10,866 nucleotides of DNA, from positions 1 to 10,866 of the forward strand of contig JAICUS010000157.1 of NCBI GenBank assembly GCA_025935735.1, written 5' to 3'. The translations under genes and the position numbers were made by a program. The stretch comes from Solirubrobacteraceae bacterium. GTDB lineage: Bacteria; Actinomycetota; Thermoleophilia; Solirubrobacterales; Solirubrobacteraceae. Below are positions 1-6,741 of the stretch, piece after piece; position 1 is the first letter of the stretch; the number at the start of each line of letters is the position of its first letter. Under the pieces are notes generated by a model. That model was not told where the DNA came from. It made no database searches and was given only the letters and a program-made list of their open reading frames with translations.

Positions 1-3000
1 CCGTCGGCGTCGTAGTGGTAGTCGTAGGTGTGCGCGGCGCCGTCGACGGTCTCCACCCGGCGGGCGATCGTGCCGTCGCCGGCGTAGCTGAGCTCGAGCC
101 GGTAGCGCTGGCTGGCGCCGACCTTGAGCGTGCGGGTCTTCGGCCGGCCCTGGCCGTCGCGCTCGAGCGTCTCCTCCAGGCCCGCGCCGGTGATCGCGCT
201 CGCCGCGCCACCGGGGCCGCCGCGGGCGATCGTGAACGGGCCGTCGCCGGTCATCCGCCCGTCCTTGTCGCGGGCGATCGCGCTCGTGACCGTCTGGGCG
301 CCGCTGACCAGCTTGGAGGAGGTCAGCCAGCCGCTGTCGTCGTAGCCGAACGTGTACGCACCCTGGGCGGTGCCGGTCAGGGTGATCCCGGTGGTCTGCG
401 CGCCGTCGAAGGCGAGCGCGTCGCCCTCGGCCGCGCCGCCGCCGGAAGGCGTCCAGGTCATGGACGACGGCCGGTCGAACGCGCCGTCGTACGTGTAGGC
501 GACGGCGGCGTCGTGCCAGCTCGCACCGGTGGCCCGGCCGCCCGCCTGCTCGTAGGCGAACGTCGTCGCGCCCTCGGCGGTCAGCTGCCCGTCGGCGTTG
601 TGGGAGCGCGCGAACGCCGCGCCCGCCGCCGGCGCGTAGGCCGACAGCGCGCCGCGGGCGTCGCGGCCGAGGCCGTGGCGGTGCCCGTCCGGCGTGATGA
701 CCGCCGTGCGGGCGCCCTCGGCGTCGAACTCGTAGCGCTCGGTGCCACCGCCCGGGCGCTTGATCGCCACGACCCGGCCGGCGTCGTCGTAGGTGAACTC
801 GGTCCGGTGGCCGGCGGCGTCGATCCGGGCGGCCACGCGGCCGTGGGCGTCCGGCTCGAAGCGGTAGGACTCGTCGCCCTGGGCGACCCGCCGCAGGAAG
901 CCGTCGTCGTCGTACTCGTAGGCGATCGGGTCCAGGCCGGCGCCCTGATCGACCCGGACCGCGCGGTCGCGCGCGTCGTAGGTCGTCGCCGTGACTCGGC
1001 CCTCCGGGGTGGTGGTCGTCTCGCGGCGCGCGGCGGCGTCGTAGGCGACCACCGTCGGATGCCCGTTGGTGGTGTAGGTGTCCGTGATCGACTGCACCGA
1101 CAGCGGGTCGGCCACGTCGGCCAGGTCGACCTCGCGCCTGCCGGTGGTCGTCCGGGTGCGGCCGGACGGCGAGTGCACCACGATCGACGTGGTCACGGGG
1201 ACATAGAAGCCCCAGCGCGGGTCCGGCCCCTGGGTGAAGTCCACCGTCTGGCCGTCCGGGGACGACAGGTGGCTCACGCCGTCGATGCCCACCGACGACA
1301 CCGTCTTGGCGCCCGACGGCGACGTGGTCTCCAGGTAGCCGTCGCCATCGGCGCGGTTGCCGGTCTCCCAGGTCGTCTTGCGGCCCTCGGGGCTGGTGAG
1401 CGTGACGGCGTAGCCGTTCGGGAGCTCCTTGCGCGAGAGCGTCTGCGCCTTGCCGGTCGGGTCCTCGTCGCGGATCAGCCGCCCGTCCTCGTCATAGGCG
1501 AACGCGTGGTGGCCGCCGCGGCGGTCGACCAGCTCGGACAGCCGGCCGGTGTCGTTGTAGCCCAGGTGCGTGCTCTTGCCCGCCGGGTCCTCGACGTCGA
1601 TCAAGTGGTCGCCCTCGACGTCCAGTGCCGTGCGCTGGCCGCCGGGGGCGACGATCGCCGTGGCCCGGCCGCCGCCGGCGCGCTCGATCCGGGTGACCCG
1701 GCCGTTCGCGTCGGTCAGGCTCTCCAGCCGGCCCGCGTCGTCGTAGGCGAAGCGCCAGAGCACCGCGCCGCTGAGGCCGTCGACCGTGCGCAGGTGGCGG
1801 CCCAGCTGGTTGAAGAAGTACACCTCGCGGCCGTCCTTGGACGGGATGGCCAGCTCGCCGTCGCGGTTGACGGGGAACTGCCGGGAGATGCTGTTCAGGC
1901 CGGCCACCGACGCGACGTACATCGAGCCGTCCGGGGCCACGTCCAGGCCGGCCGCGCCGGGGAAGTGGACGCTGCCCGAGGCGACGCGGTGCGCGCCCGT
2001 GGCGCCGTCCGGCCCGCCGCCGGCCACCGTGACGATCGTGCCGTCGAGCTCGACGCGCCGGATGCGGTCGAAGTCGGTGAGGTAGAGGCTGCCGTCGGCG
2101 CCGATCGCGAGCCCCTGCGGGTTGCCGATGTTGGCGTCGGTGGCGGCGCCGCCGTCGCCGTTGTCGTCCTCGCGGTAGTGGCCGCCGGCGACCGTGGTCA
2201 CGGTGCCGTCGGGCGCGAGCCGGCGCACGCGGCCGCCACGGCCGTCGTCGCCGAAGTAGATCGAGCCGTCGTCCGCGGCCTCCACGGCCTGCGGCTCCCA
2301 CAGGTGCGCCCGCGTGCCGGGGATGCCGTCGGCGTAGCCGCCGTCGTCGTCGGCCCCGCCGCCGGCCACGGTGCGGATCGTCCCGCTCGCGTCGACCGCG
2401 CGGATGCGCGCGTTGCGGTAGTCGGCGATGTACAGCGTCCCGTCGGGCCCGACCGCGAGGTCGAGCGGGGTCATGGCCGCGTCGGTCGCCGGGCCGCCGT
2501 CGCCCAGCGTGCCGCAGAAGCAGCCGGCGACACGGCGGATGTGGCCGCTCGGATCGACCTTGTAGACGACGCCCTGCTGCAGGCCCCAGTCGATCAGGTA
2601 GTCGGCCACGTAGAAGCTGCCGTCGGGCGCGAGCGCGACGGACATCGGCCGGCTGAAGCTGAAGCTCGTGGCGAGCGGGTCGTCGCTCGGCGCCAGGCGC
2701 GTGCGGCAGTTCTCGCAGCCCCCGCCGCCGCCGGTGGAGCCGGCCATGACCGTGCCGTGGCCGTCCTTGTCGAAGCGGATCACCTGGTCGGTGGCCGCGT
2801 TGGCCACCCACACGCTGCCGTCGGGAGCGACGTCGGCATCGCGCGGGTCGCCCGCGTCGCCGGTGCCGGCGAGCGTGTCGAGCACCGGGTCGGCCGACAC
2901 CTGGAGGCCGTCGCCGCGGTAGAGCGTGCGCATGCGCGCGTCATAGGCGTGGTGAACGCTGAGCTCCCAGCCGCCCAGGCCGGTGCCGCGGGCGTCGAGC

Positions 3001-5084
3001 GAGCCGAGCGCGACGCCGAACTCGTCGTGCACGATCCGCAGGCTCACGTACTTGGAGCCCTCGACGCGCGGGTTGCCGATCGTGTCCTCGGGCGTGTTGG
3101 AGAACTTGCCGAACGCCTCGTTGAACCCGGACACGTTGGCGTAGCGCTGCAGGCCGTAGACGTAGCCGATCTTGATCGTGACCGGCACCCGGCCCTGGAC
3201 CTCGCGGCCGTAGGCGTCCTTGCGGTCCCACACGTACTCGTAGACGAGGTCCTTCTTGGGCGCGAAGGTCTTGGTCTCCTCGCGGCCGGCGATGTCGACC
3301 TGCAGGCGCACGGCCTCCAGGCTCGCCGGGATGCTGTGGCCGGTCAGCGGGATCTCCATCGAGCGGTCGGTCCGGCGGTCCGAGCGGCGCGTGTCGTAGC
3401 GCAGCCTCAGCGGCGTACCGGTCACCGGCAGCTCCTCGGCCAGCGTCTGGCCCTGGCAGCCGATGATCGAGCCGGTCTTGTTGCAGTCGCTCTGATGGCG
3501 GTTCGTGGGGAGGTCGCCGCGCGGCTCCGGGACGCGCGGCGGCTCGGCGTCCGGCGGCGGCGCGTAGGGCCAGTTGTGGTCCCACGGCGTGAAGTGGGTC
3601 ATCGGGACGCGCCAGAGCTCGTCGCCCACCTGCCGGGTGGCGGCCAGCCGGGCGCGCTCGGCGTCGTCGATCCCGAGGCCGTCGTCGGCCTGGCCGTCGC
3701 CGTCGGTATCGAGGAGCGCCTTGCCGTCCTGGACGGCGACGATCTTGACGACGCGGCCGTTCGGGGCGGCCTTCCACTCGCCGGCGGCGCGGTCGTAGTA
3801 GCCCGTCGGGACGGCGCCGCCGACCGGGAAGTGCAGGAAGTTGTCGACGTAGTTGACCACCGGGCGGTCGAAGCGCACCTCGGTGGCGCCGGCGGCCACG
3901 GCCTGGTCGACCGACAGCTCGACGGCGTAGGTGTAGGCCGAGCTGGGCGGCAGCGAGCCGGGCATCGCCTGGAGGCCGTCCGGGCCGGCGGTGAACTCGG
4001 TGGCGCGGACGTCGAGGGTGGAGAGCGGCCGGGTGGTGCCGTCCGGCAGCACCATCGCCGCCTTGGTGCCGGCCGGGAAGACGACGCTCGCCTGGCGGGT
4101 GCCGTCGGCGTCGGTGACCGGCGAGCCCGTCGCCACCTGGGCGGTGCCGCCGGCCAGGTTCACGCGGGTGACCCGCGCGTCGTAGGCCAGCATGATGACG
4201 TCGTCGGCGATGGCGAAGTCCTGCCAGGGCGCGGTCACCTCGCGCTGGGCGGTGATGTAGCCGTCCTTGGCGAAGGTCAGGGTGGTCGGGCCGCCGCCGT
4301 TGACGGCCAGGTCATAGCCGCCGTCGGCGCGGGTGACGGTCTGCCCGAGCTCGGGGTGATCGAGCACCGTGACGGTCACGCCGCCGAGGCCGTGGCCGTC
4401 CTTGGCGTGCACGGTGCCGCGCAGCACGGCCACGCGGGCGGCCTTGATCGTCCCCGGCGCAACGCCGGTCTGCACCTTGCCCGGGCCCTCGTAGAGGAAC
4501 GACACCGAGTCGCCGAAGCCGGTCGGGACGCCCTGGGGCAGCGGATCGGGATCCGGCTCGGAGCCGCCGCCGCCGGGCGTCGCGGTCGGAACGGGCGTGG
4601 CCGTCGGCCCGGGCTGGGGTGACGGCTGCGGAGACGGCTGCGGGGTGGGTGGGGACGGATACTGCGGGAGCGGGCGGGCGGTGACGGCGAGCGTGCCGCG
4701 CAGGACCTTGCAGCGCGGGGCGCAGACGACCAGGTGGTAGCGGCCGGCCCGCACGGACGCGGGGACGGCGAGCTTCGCCTTGACCGTGCGCGAGCGGTGC
4801 GCGGCCAGCCGCGGTACGCGGACCTTGCCGGCCAGCGCGACGTCGCGTGCACCGCGCCGGCGGTCGGCGGAGAGCAGCACGCGCAGCTTCGCGGGCCTGG
4901 CGGCCCGGCGCGCCGTGTTGCGGACGGTCACCTTCAGCGCCAGCTTCGCGCCGGCGGCGACGCTGCGCGGAGCGGACACGCCGCGGACGGTCAGGCCGGA
5001 CGGGCTCTTGGCGCCCGCGGCCGCGGGCGCCAGCAGCGTCAGGACACTCAGGATCAGGGAAAGCCGGAGGACATACGAGGGCAT
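1..5084 (-). CDS. Secreted RHS/YD-repeat protein with NHL repeats (teneurin-like), 3' end outside window
   Basis: Open from an ATG at 5084 to the left edge, at least 1,694 codons with no stop. Order seen: signal peptide (residues 1 to about 25, hydrophobic LSLILSVLTLLAPAAAGA); CARDB-like Ig domain (about 27-132); Pro-rich linker rich in PQPSP and TATP (about 136-178); carboxypeptidase-regulatory-like domain (about 200-300, with HPELGQTVTRADG); DTDGDGQADD acidic loop resembling a Ca2+ site (459-468); a middle region typical of bacterial YD-shell proteins, with WDRKDAYGREVQG and WELSVHHAYD (about 490-735); six NHL repeats (about 746-1072, units like PDGTLYIADYRNARIRAVD followed by VAGGG); then YD repeats (FAYDDAGRL, YEYDDDGFL, FTYDDAGRVV) to the edge. 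These families form a beta-propeller and a spiralling shell that can enclose a C-terminal effector. The protein is probably exported and cell-surface or extracellular. SD-like GAGGG lies 7 nt before the start. The C-terminal RHS core and any toxin or anchor are not visible, so adhesin, toxin or matrix roles cannot be separated. Confidence 0.93.
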   Translation of the reverse strand, partial: MPSYVLRLSLILSVLTLLAPAAAGAKSPSGLTVRGVSAPRSVAAGAKLALKVTVRNTARRAARPAKLRVLLSADRRRGARDVALAGKVRVPRLAAHRSRTVKAKLAVPASVRAGRYHLVVCAPRCKVLRGTLAVTARPLPQYPSPPTPQPSPQPSPQPGPTATPVPTATPGGGGSEPDPDPLPQGVPTGFGDSVSFLYEGPGKVQTGVAPGTIKAARVAVLRGTVHAKDGHGLGGVTVTVLDHPELGQTVTRADGGYDLAVNGGGPTTLTFAKDGYITAQREVTAPWQDFAIADDVIMLAYDARVTRVNLAGGTAQVATGSPVTDADGTRQASVVFPAGTKAAMVLPDGTTRPLSTLDVRATEFTAGPDGLQAMPGSLPPSSAYTYAVELSVDQAVAAGATEVRFDRPVVNYVDNFLHFPVGGAVPTGYYDRAAGEWKAAPNGRVVKIVAVQDGKALLDTDGDGQADDGLGIDDAERARLAATRQVGDELWRVPMTHFTPWDHNWPYAPPPDAEPPRVPEPRGDLPTNRHQSDCNKTGSIIGCQGQTLAEELPVTGTPLRLRYDTRRSDRRTDRSMEIPLTGHSIPASLEAVRLQVDIAGREETKTFAPKKDLVYEYVWDRKDAYGREVQGRVPVTIKIGYVYGLQRYANVSGFNEAFGKFSNTPEDTIGNPRVEGSKYVSLRIVHDEFGVALGSLDARGTGLGGWELSVHHAYDARMRTLYRGDGLQVSADPVLDTLAGTGDAGDPRDADVAPDGSVWVANAATDQVIRFDKDGHGTVMAGSTGGGGGCENCRTRLAPSDDPLATSFSFSRPMSVALAPDGSFYVADYLIDWGLQQGVVYKVDPSGHIRRVAGCFCGTLGDGGPATDAAMTPLDLAVGPDGTLYIADYRNARIRAVDASGTIRTVAGGGADDDGGYADGIPGTRAHLWEPQAVEAADDGSIYFGDDGRGGRVRRLAPDGTVTTVAGGHYREDDNGDGGAATDANIGNPQGLAIGADGSLYLTDFDRIRRVELDGTIVTVAGGGPDGATGAHRVASGSVHFPGAAGLDVAPDGSMYVASVAGLNSISRQFPVNRDGELAIPSKDGREVYFFNQLGRHLRTVDGLSGAVLWRFAYDDAGRLESLTDANGRVTRIERAGGGRATAIVAPGGQRTALDVEGDHLIDVEDPAGKSTHLGYNDTGRLSELVDRRGGHHAFAYDEDGRLIRDEDPTGKAQTLSRKELPNGYAVTLTSPEGRKTTWETGNRADGDGYLETTSPSGAKTVSSVGIDGVSHLSSPDGQTVDFTQGPDPRWGFYVPVTTSIVVHSPSGRTRTTTGRREVDLADVADPLSVQSITDTYTTNGHPTVVAYDAAARRETTTTPEGRVTATTYDARDRAVRVDQGAGLDPIAYEYDDDGFLRRVAQGDESYRFEPDAHGRVAARIDAAGHRTEFTYDDAGRVVAIKRPGGGTERYEFDAEGARTAVITPDGHRHGLGRDARGALSAYAPAAGAAFARSHNADGQLTAEGATTFAYEQAGGRATGASWHDAAVAYTYDGAFDRPSSMTWTPSGGGAAEGDALAFDGAQTTGITLTGTAQGAYTFGYDDSGWLTSSKLVSGAQTVTSAIARDKDGRMTGDGPFTIARGGPGGAASAITGAGLEETLERDGQGRPKTRTLKVGASQRYRLELSYAGDGTIARRVETVDGAAHTYDYHYDAD

Positions 5085-5091
5085 GCCGGCA

Positions 5092-5096
5092 CCCTC
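5092..5096 (-). promoter_or_regulatory. Ribosome binding site of the RHS gene
   Basis: GAGGG on the minus strand, 7 nt before the ATG at 5084. It supports this start, as does the signal peptide that begins directly there. I see no convincing promoter in the 51 bp between this gene and the upstream dioxygenase stop, nor a terminator, so read-through from the dioxygenase is likely. Confidence 0.5.
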
Positions 5097-5135
5097 GCCC
5101 GCCGAGCTTGACGCGACATTGCCGGAAGGTTGCCG

Positions 5136-5957
5136 TCAGGCGCTCCAGAGCACCGGAAAGAGGTCGTGGGCGAGCGGGTCGCCCGCTGCGAGGGCGCCGT
5201 CGACCTCCGGGAACGGCGGGCTGGTGCGGTGCGGCCGCGGCGCCCAGCGCACGTCGTCGCCCACCAGCCGCAGCGAGAACGCGCGGCGGCGCGTGGGCGA
5301 CCCGGCCGCCGCGTGCAGCGTGAGCATGTTGAACGCCACGGCGTCGCCCGGCTCCATCGCCCAGCCGACGATCGGCCAGGCGTCGCGGTCGGCGTCGATG
5401 TCCGGGACCTCCTCCAGCGCGCCCTCGTCGAACACCATCGCCGTGCCCTTGACGAACGAGCGCGGCATGTACCAGCGGCCCTCGGCGTGCGAGCCGGCCA
5501 CGAACTCGGGCGCGCTGGGCCGCGCCACCGGGTCGAGCGGGATCCAGAACGAGATCGTCTGCGCGCCGTCGATCGGGTAGTAGGGCTGGTCCTGGTGCCA
5601 CGGGCTGCGGTCCAGCGTCCCGGCCTCCTTGACCAGCAGGTGGTCGTGGAAGAGCCGCACCTCCCGCGAGCGCATCAGCGCGGCGGCCGCGGCGGGCAGC
5701 GGCGAGGCGGCGATCGCCTCGGCGTACTCGGGGATGCGCTGCCAGTTGCGGAAGTCCTCGACGAACGCGCCCGGCTTGCCGGGCTCGGTGGCGTTCATGC
5801 CGAGCGGGCTCAGCTCGCGCAGGTTGCGCTCCACCCCGGCCTCGAGCCGGGCGAGCGCCCCGGCGCCGAGCACCTGGCGCAGGATGACGACGCCGTCGCG
5901 CTGGAACGCGTCCACGACGTCGGGGGACACCGCTGATTCCGGTACACTCGTGGTCAT
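5136..5957 (-). CDS. PhyH-family Fe(II)/2-oxoglutarate-dependent dioxygenase
   Basis: A 273-residue protein of normal length for the phytanoyl-CoA dioxygenase (PhyH) family. These cytoplasmic enzymes hydroxylate a small molecule using O2, 2-oxoglutarate and Fe(II). The facial triad is visible: H121 and D123 in PWHQDQPYYP and H215 in LTLHAAAG. An Arg cluster at 223-225 is placed where the family binds 2-oxoglutarate. FWIPLDPVARPSAPEFVAGSH (136-157) is the usual core strand and loop, and LVGDDVRW follows the Arg region. The double-stranded beta-helix core appears intact, so it should be active. The substrate cannot be read from sequence; lipid acyl chains, amino acid derivatives and small organic acids are all possible. 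The ATG at 5957 has no Shine-Dalgarno but sits just behind a strong promoter, suggesting a leaderless transcript. It is divergent from an FCD-type GntR regulator that probably controls it, and the RHS gene follows 51 bp downstream. Confidence 0.93.
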   Translation of the reverse strand: MTTSVPESAVSPDVVDAFQRDGVVILRQVLGAGALARLEAGVERNLRELSPLGMNATEPGKPGAFVEDFRNWQRIPEYAEAIAASPLPAAAAALMRSREVRLFHDHLLVKEAGTLDRSPWHQDQPYYPIDGAQTISFWIPLDPVARPSAPEFVAGSHAEGRWYMPRSFVKGTAMVFDEGALEEVPDIDADRDAWPIVGWAMEPGDAVAFNMLTLHAAAGSPTRRRAFSLRLVGDDVRWAPRPHRTSPPFPEVDGALAAGDPLAHDLFPVLWSA

Positions 5958-5965
5958 GTTTTGGC

Positions 5966-5994
5966 ACGATAGTGGACCATTGCCGTGACGTCAA
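5966..5994 (-). promoter_or_regulatory. Promoter of the PhyH dioxygenase gene, probably leaderless
   Basis: On the minus strand: -35 TTGACG (5989-5994, five of six consensus bases), a 17-bp spacer, and -10 TATCGT (5966-5971, with conserved T1, A2 and T6). Only 8 nt separate the -10 from the ATG at 5957. Transcription starting about 7 nt after the -10 would begin at or within a base or two of the start codon. Part of the -35 lies inside the first codons of the divergent regulator gene. The motif match is seen; the start site is inferred. Confidence 0.65.
5970..5979. promoter_or_regulatory. Candidate GntR-family operator
   Basis: TAGTGGACCA fits the T-N-G-T-N2-A-C-N-A pattern, and FadR-type regulators commonly bind GT...AC palindromes. 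It overlaps the -10 and spacer of the dioxygenase promoter and lies 5 bp before the regulator's own start, so binding here could repress both genes. A looser TGG-N12-CCA symmetry (5962-5979) covers the same place. The arms are imperfect, so this is a tentative call. Confidence 0.35.
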
Positions 5995-6704
5995 GCGCGC
6001 TCGCCGCCCTGCACCCCGTGCGCGAGCGCGGCGTGGCCGACGACGTGGCGCTGCAGCTCGTCGAGCTCATCCGCGGCGGCGTGCTCGCCGAGGGCGACCG
6101 TCTCCCCGCCGAGCGCGAGCTGGCCGAGCGCCTGCAGGTGGCGCGGGCGAGCGTCCGCGCCGCCGTCGCCTCGCTGCAGGACGCGGGCGTGCTGCGGACC
6201 GGCACCGGGCGCCAGGGCACGACGGTGGCCACGAGCTGGGTGCCCGAGGCCGTGGCCGCCGGGCCGGCGCCCGACCCGGAGCGCTTCCGCGCGCTGCTGG
6301 AGGCCCGCCGGGTGCTCGAGCCCGCGCTGGCCCGCTACGCCGGCGCCCGCGCCGACCACGCCGGGCTGGACCGCCTGGCGCAAGCGGTGGAAGACCAGCG
6401 CCGCTGGGGCGACGACCGCCCCCGGGCGGTGCAGGCCGAGGGCCGCTTCCACCGGCTGATGTGGCGGCTGGCCGCCAACCCGCCGCTCGAGCACGCGATG
6501 CGCGACGTCTACGTCGAGCTCGAGGCGGTGCTCGACATGGCGATGCGCACCCACGACGACACCGGCCGCTCGCTGGCCGTGCACGAGACGACCCTGGCCG
6601 CGCTGCGCGACGGCGACCGGCGGCGCATCGACGCCGCCATGGACGAGCACCTCGGGCTGATGGAGGCCATCTACGCCGAGGTGACCGGCCGCCGCTTCCG
6701 GTAG
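5985..6704 (+). CDS. GntR/FadR-family transcriptional regulator with FCD ligand-binding domain
   Basis: A 239-residue DNA-binding regulator. An N-terminal winged helix-turn-helix covers about residues 12-84: LIRGGVLAEGDRLPAERELA, then the recognition segment VARASVRAAVASLQDAGVL and the wing around GTGRQGTTV. A helical FCD domain follows (about 98-232). Three His typical of the FCD metal/ligand site are visible: H156 in EGRFH (family usually DxxFH, here Glu), H200 in VHETTLAAL and H222 in DEHLG. FCD regulators usually sense small carboxylic acids and release DNA on binding; the ligand here is unknown. The GTG start at 5985 is chosen because MTSSALAALHPV leads directly into the wHTH and upstream frames are short. 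No clear Shine-Dalgarno is present. It is divergent from the PhyH dioxygenase with 27 bp between start codons, the usual layout of a local regulator and its target. The peptidase gene follows 37 bp downstream on the same strand. Confidence 0.93.
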   Translation: MTSSALAALHPVRERGVADDVALQLVELIRGGVLAEGDRLPAERELAERLQVARASVRAAVASLQDAGVLRTGTGRQGTTVATSWVPEAVAAGPAPDPERFRALLEARRVLEPALARYAGARADHAGLDRLAQAVEDQRRWGDDRPRAVQAEGRFHRLMWRLAANPPLEHAMRDVYVELEAVLDMAMRTHDDTGRSLAVHETTLAALRDGDRRRIDAAMDEHLGLMEAIYAEVTGRRFR

Positions 6705-6735
6705 GGTCGACCCCCAGGGTTCTCGAGGAGGGGGT
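6704..6735 (+). promoter_or_regulatory. Palindrome plus RBS-masking hairpin upstream of the M64 peptidase gene
   Basis: The 37-bp gap contains a perfect 10-bp palindrome GGGTCGACCC (6704-6713), possibly an operator. A second potential hairpin pairs ACCCCC (6710-6715) with GGGGGT (6730-6735) around a 14-nt loop containing CTCGAG. Its 3' arm includes part of the Shine-Dalgarno and is followed by TTCTC, so in read-through RNA it could hide the ribosome site or act as a weak terminator for the regulator gene. A -10-like TAGGGT (6702-6707) overlaps the palindrome, but only a weak GTGACC (6681-6686) stands 15 bp upstream as a -35. Function is inferred. Confidence 0.35.
6725..6731 (+). promoter_or_regulatory. 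Ribosome binding site of the M64 peptidase gene
   Basis: GAGGAGG, within a longer purine run to 6734, lies 10 nt before the ATG at 6742. It is the strongest Shine-Dalgarno in the window and fixes the start of the peptidase gene, whose signal peptide begins at this codon. Confidence 0.75.
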
Positions 6736-6741
6736 TTCTCG

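Noticed and set aside
15..4622. A 1,535-codon open frame on the plus strand opposite the RHS gene
   Set aside because: Its translation is a monotonous Ala/Gly/Arg/Val-rich string without domains, while the minus strand gives a signal peptide, NHL and YD repeats. Antisense openness is expected at this GC content.
4577..4660. GC-rich PQPSP/TATP-coding repeat as a possible DNA repeat element
   Set aside because: It is explained by a Pro/Thr-rich linker in the RHS protein and has no inverted ends or regular spacer pattern.
5943..5973. Plus-strand -10-like boxes TACACT (5943-5948) and GATAGT (5968-5973) for the regulator gene
   Set aside because: Neither has a credible -35 at 16-18 bp, so I do not list a regulator promoter.
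4312..5994. A 560-codon minus-strand frame covering the dioxygenase and the start of the RHS gene
   Set aside because: It is out of frame with both and lacks domains; the HxD...H dioxygenase and the signal-peptide frame are clearly the real ones.
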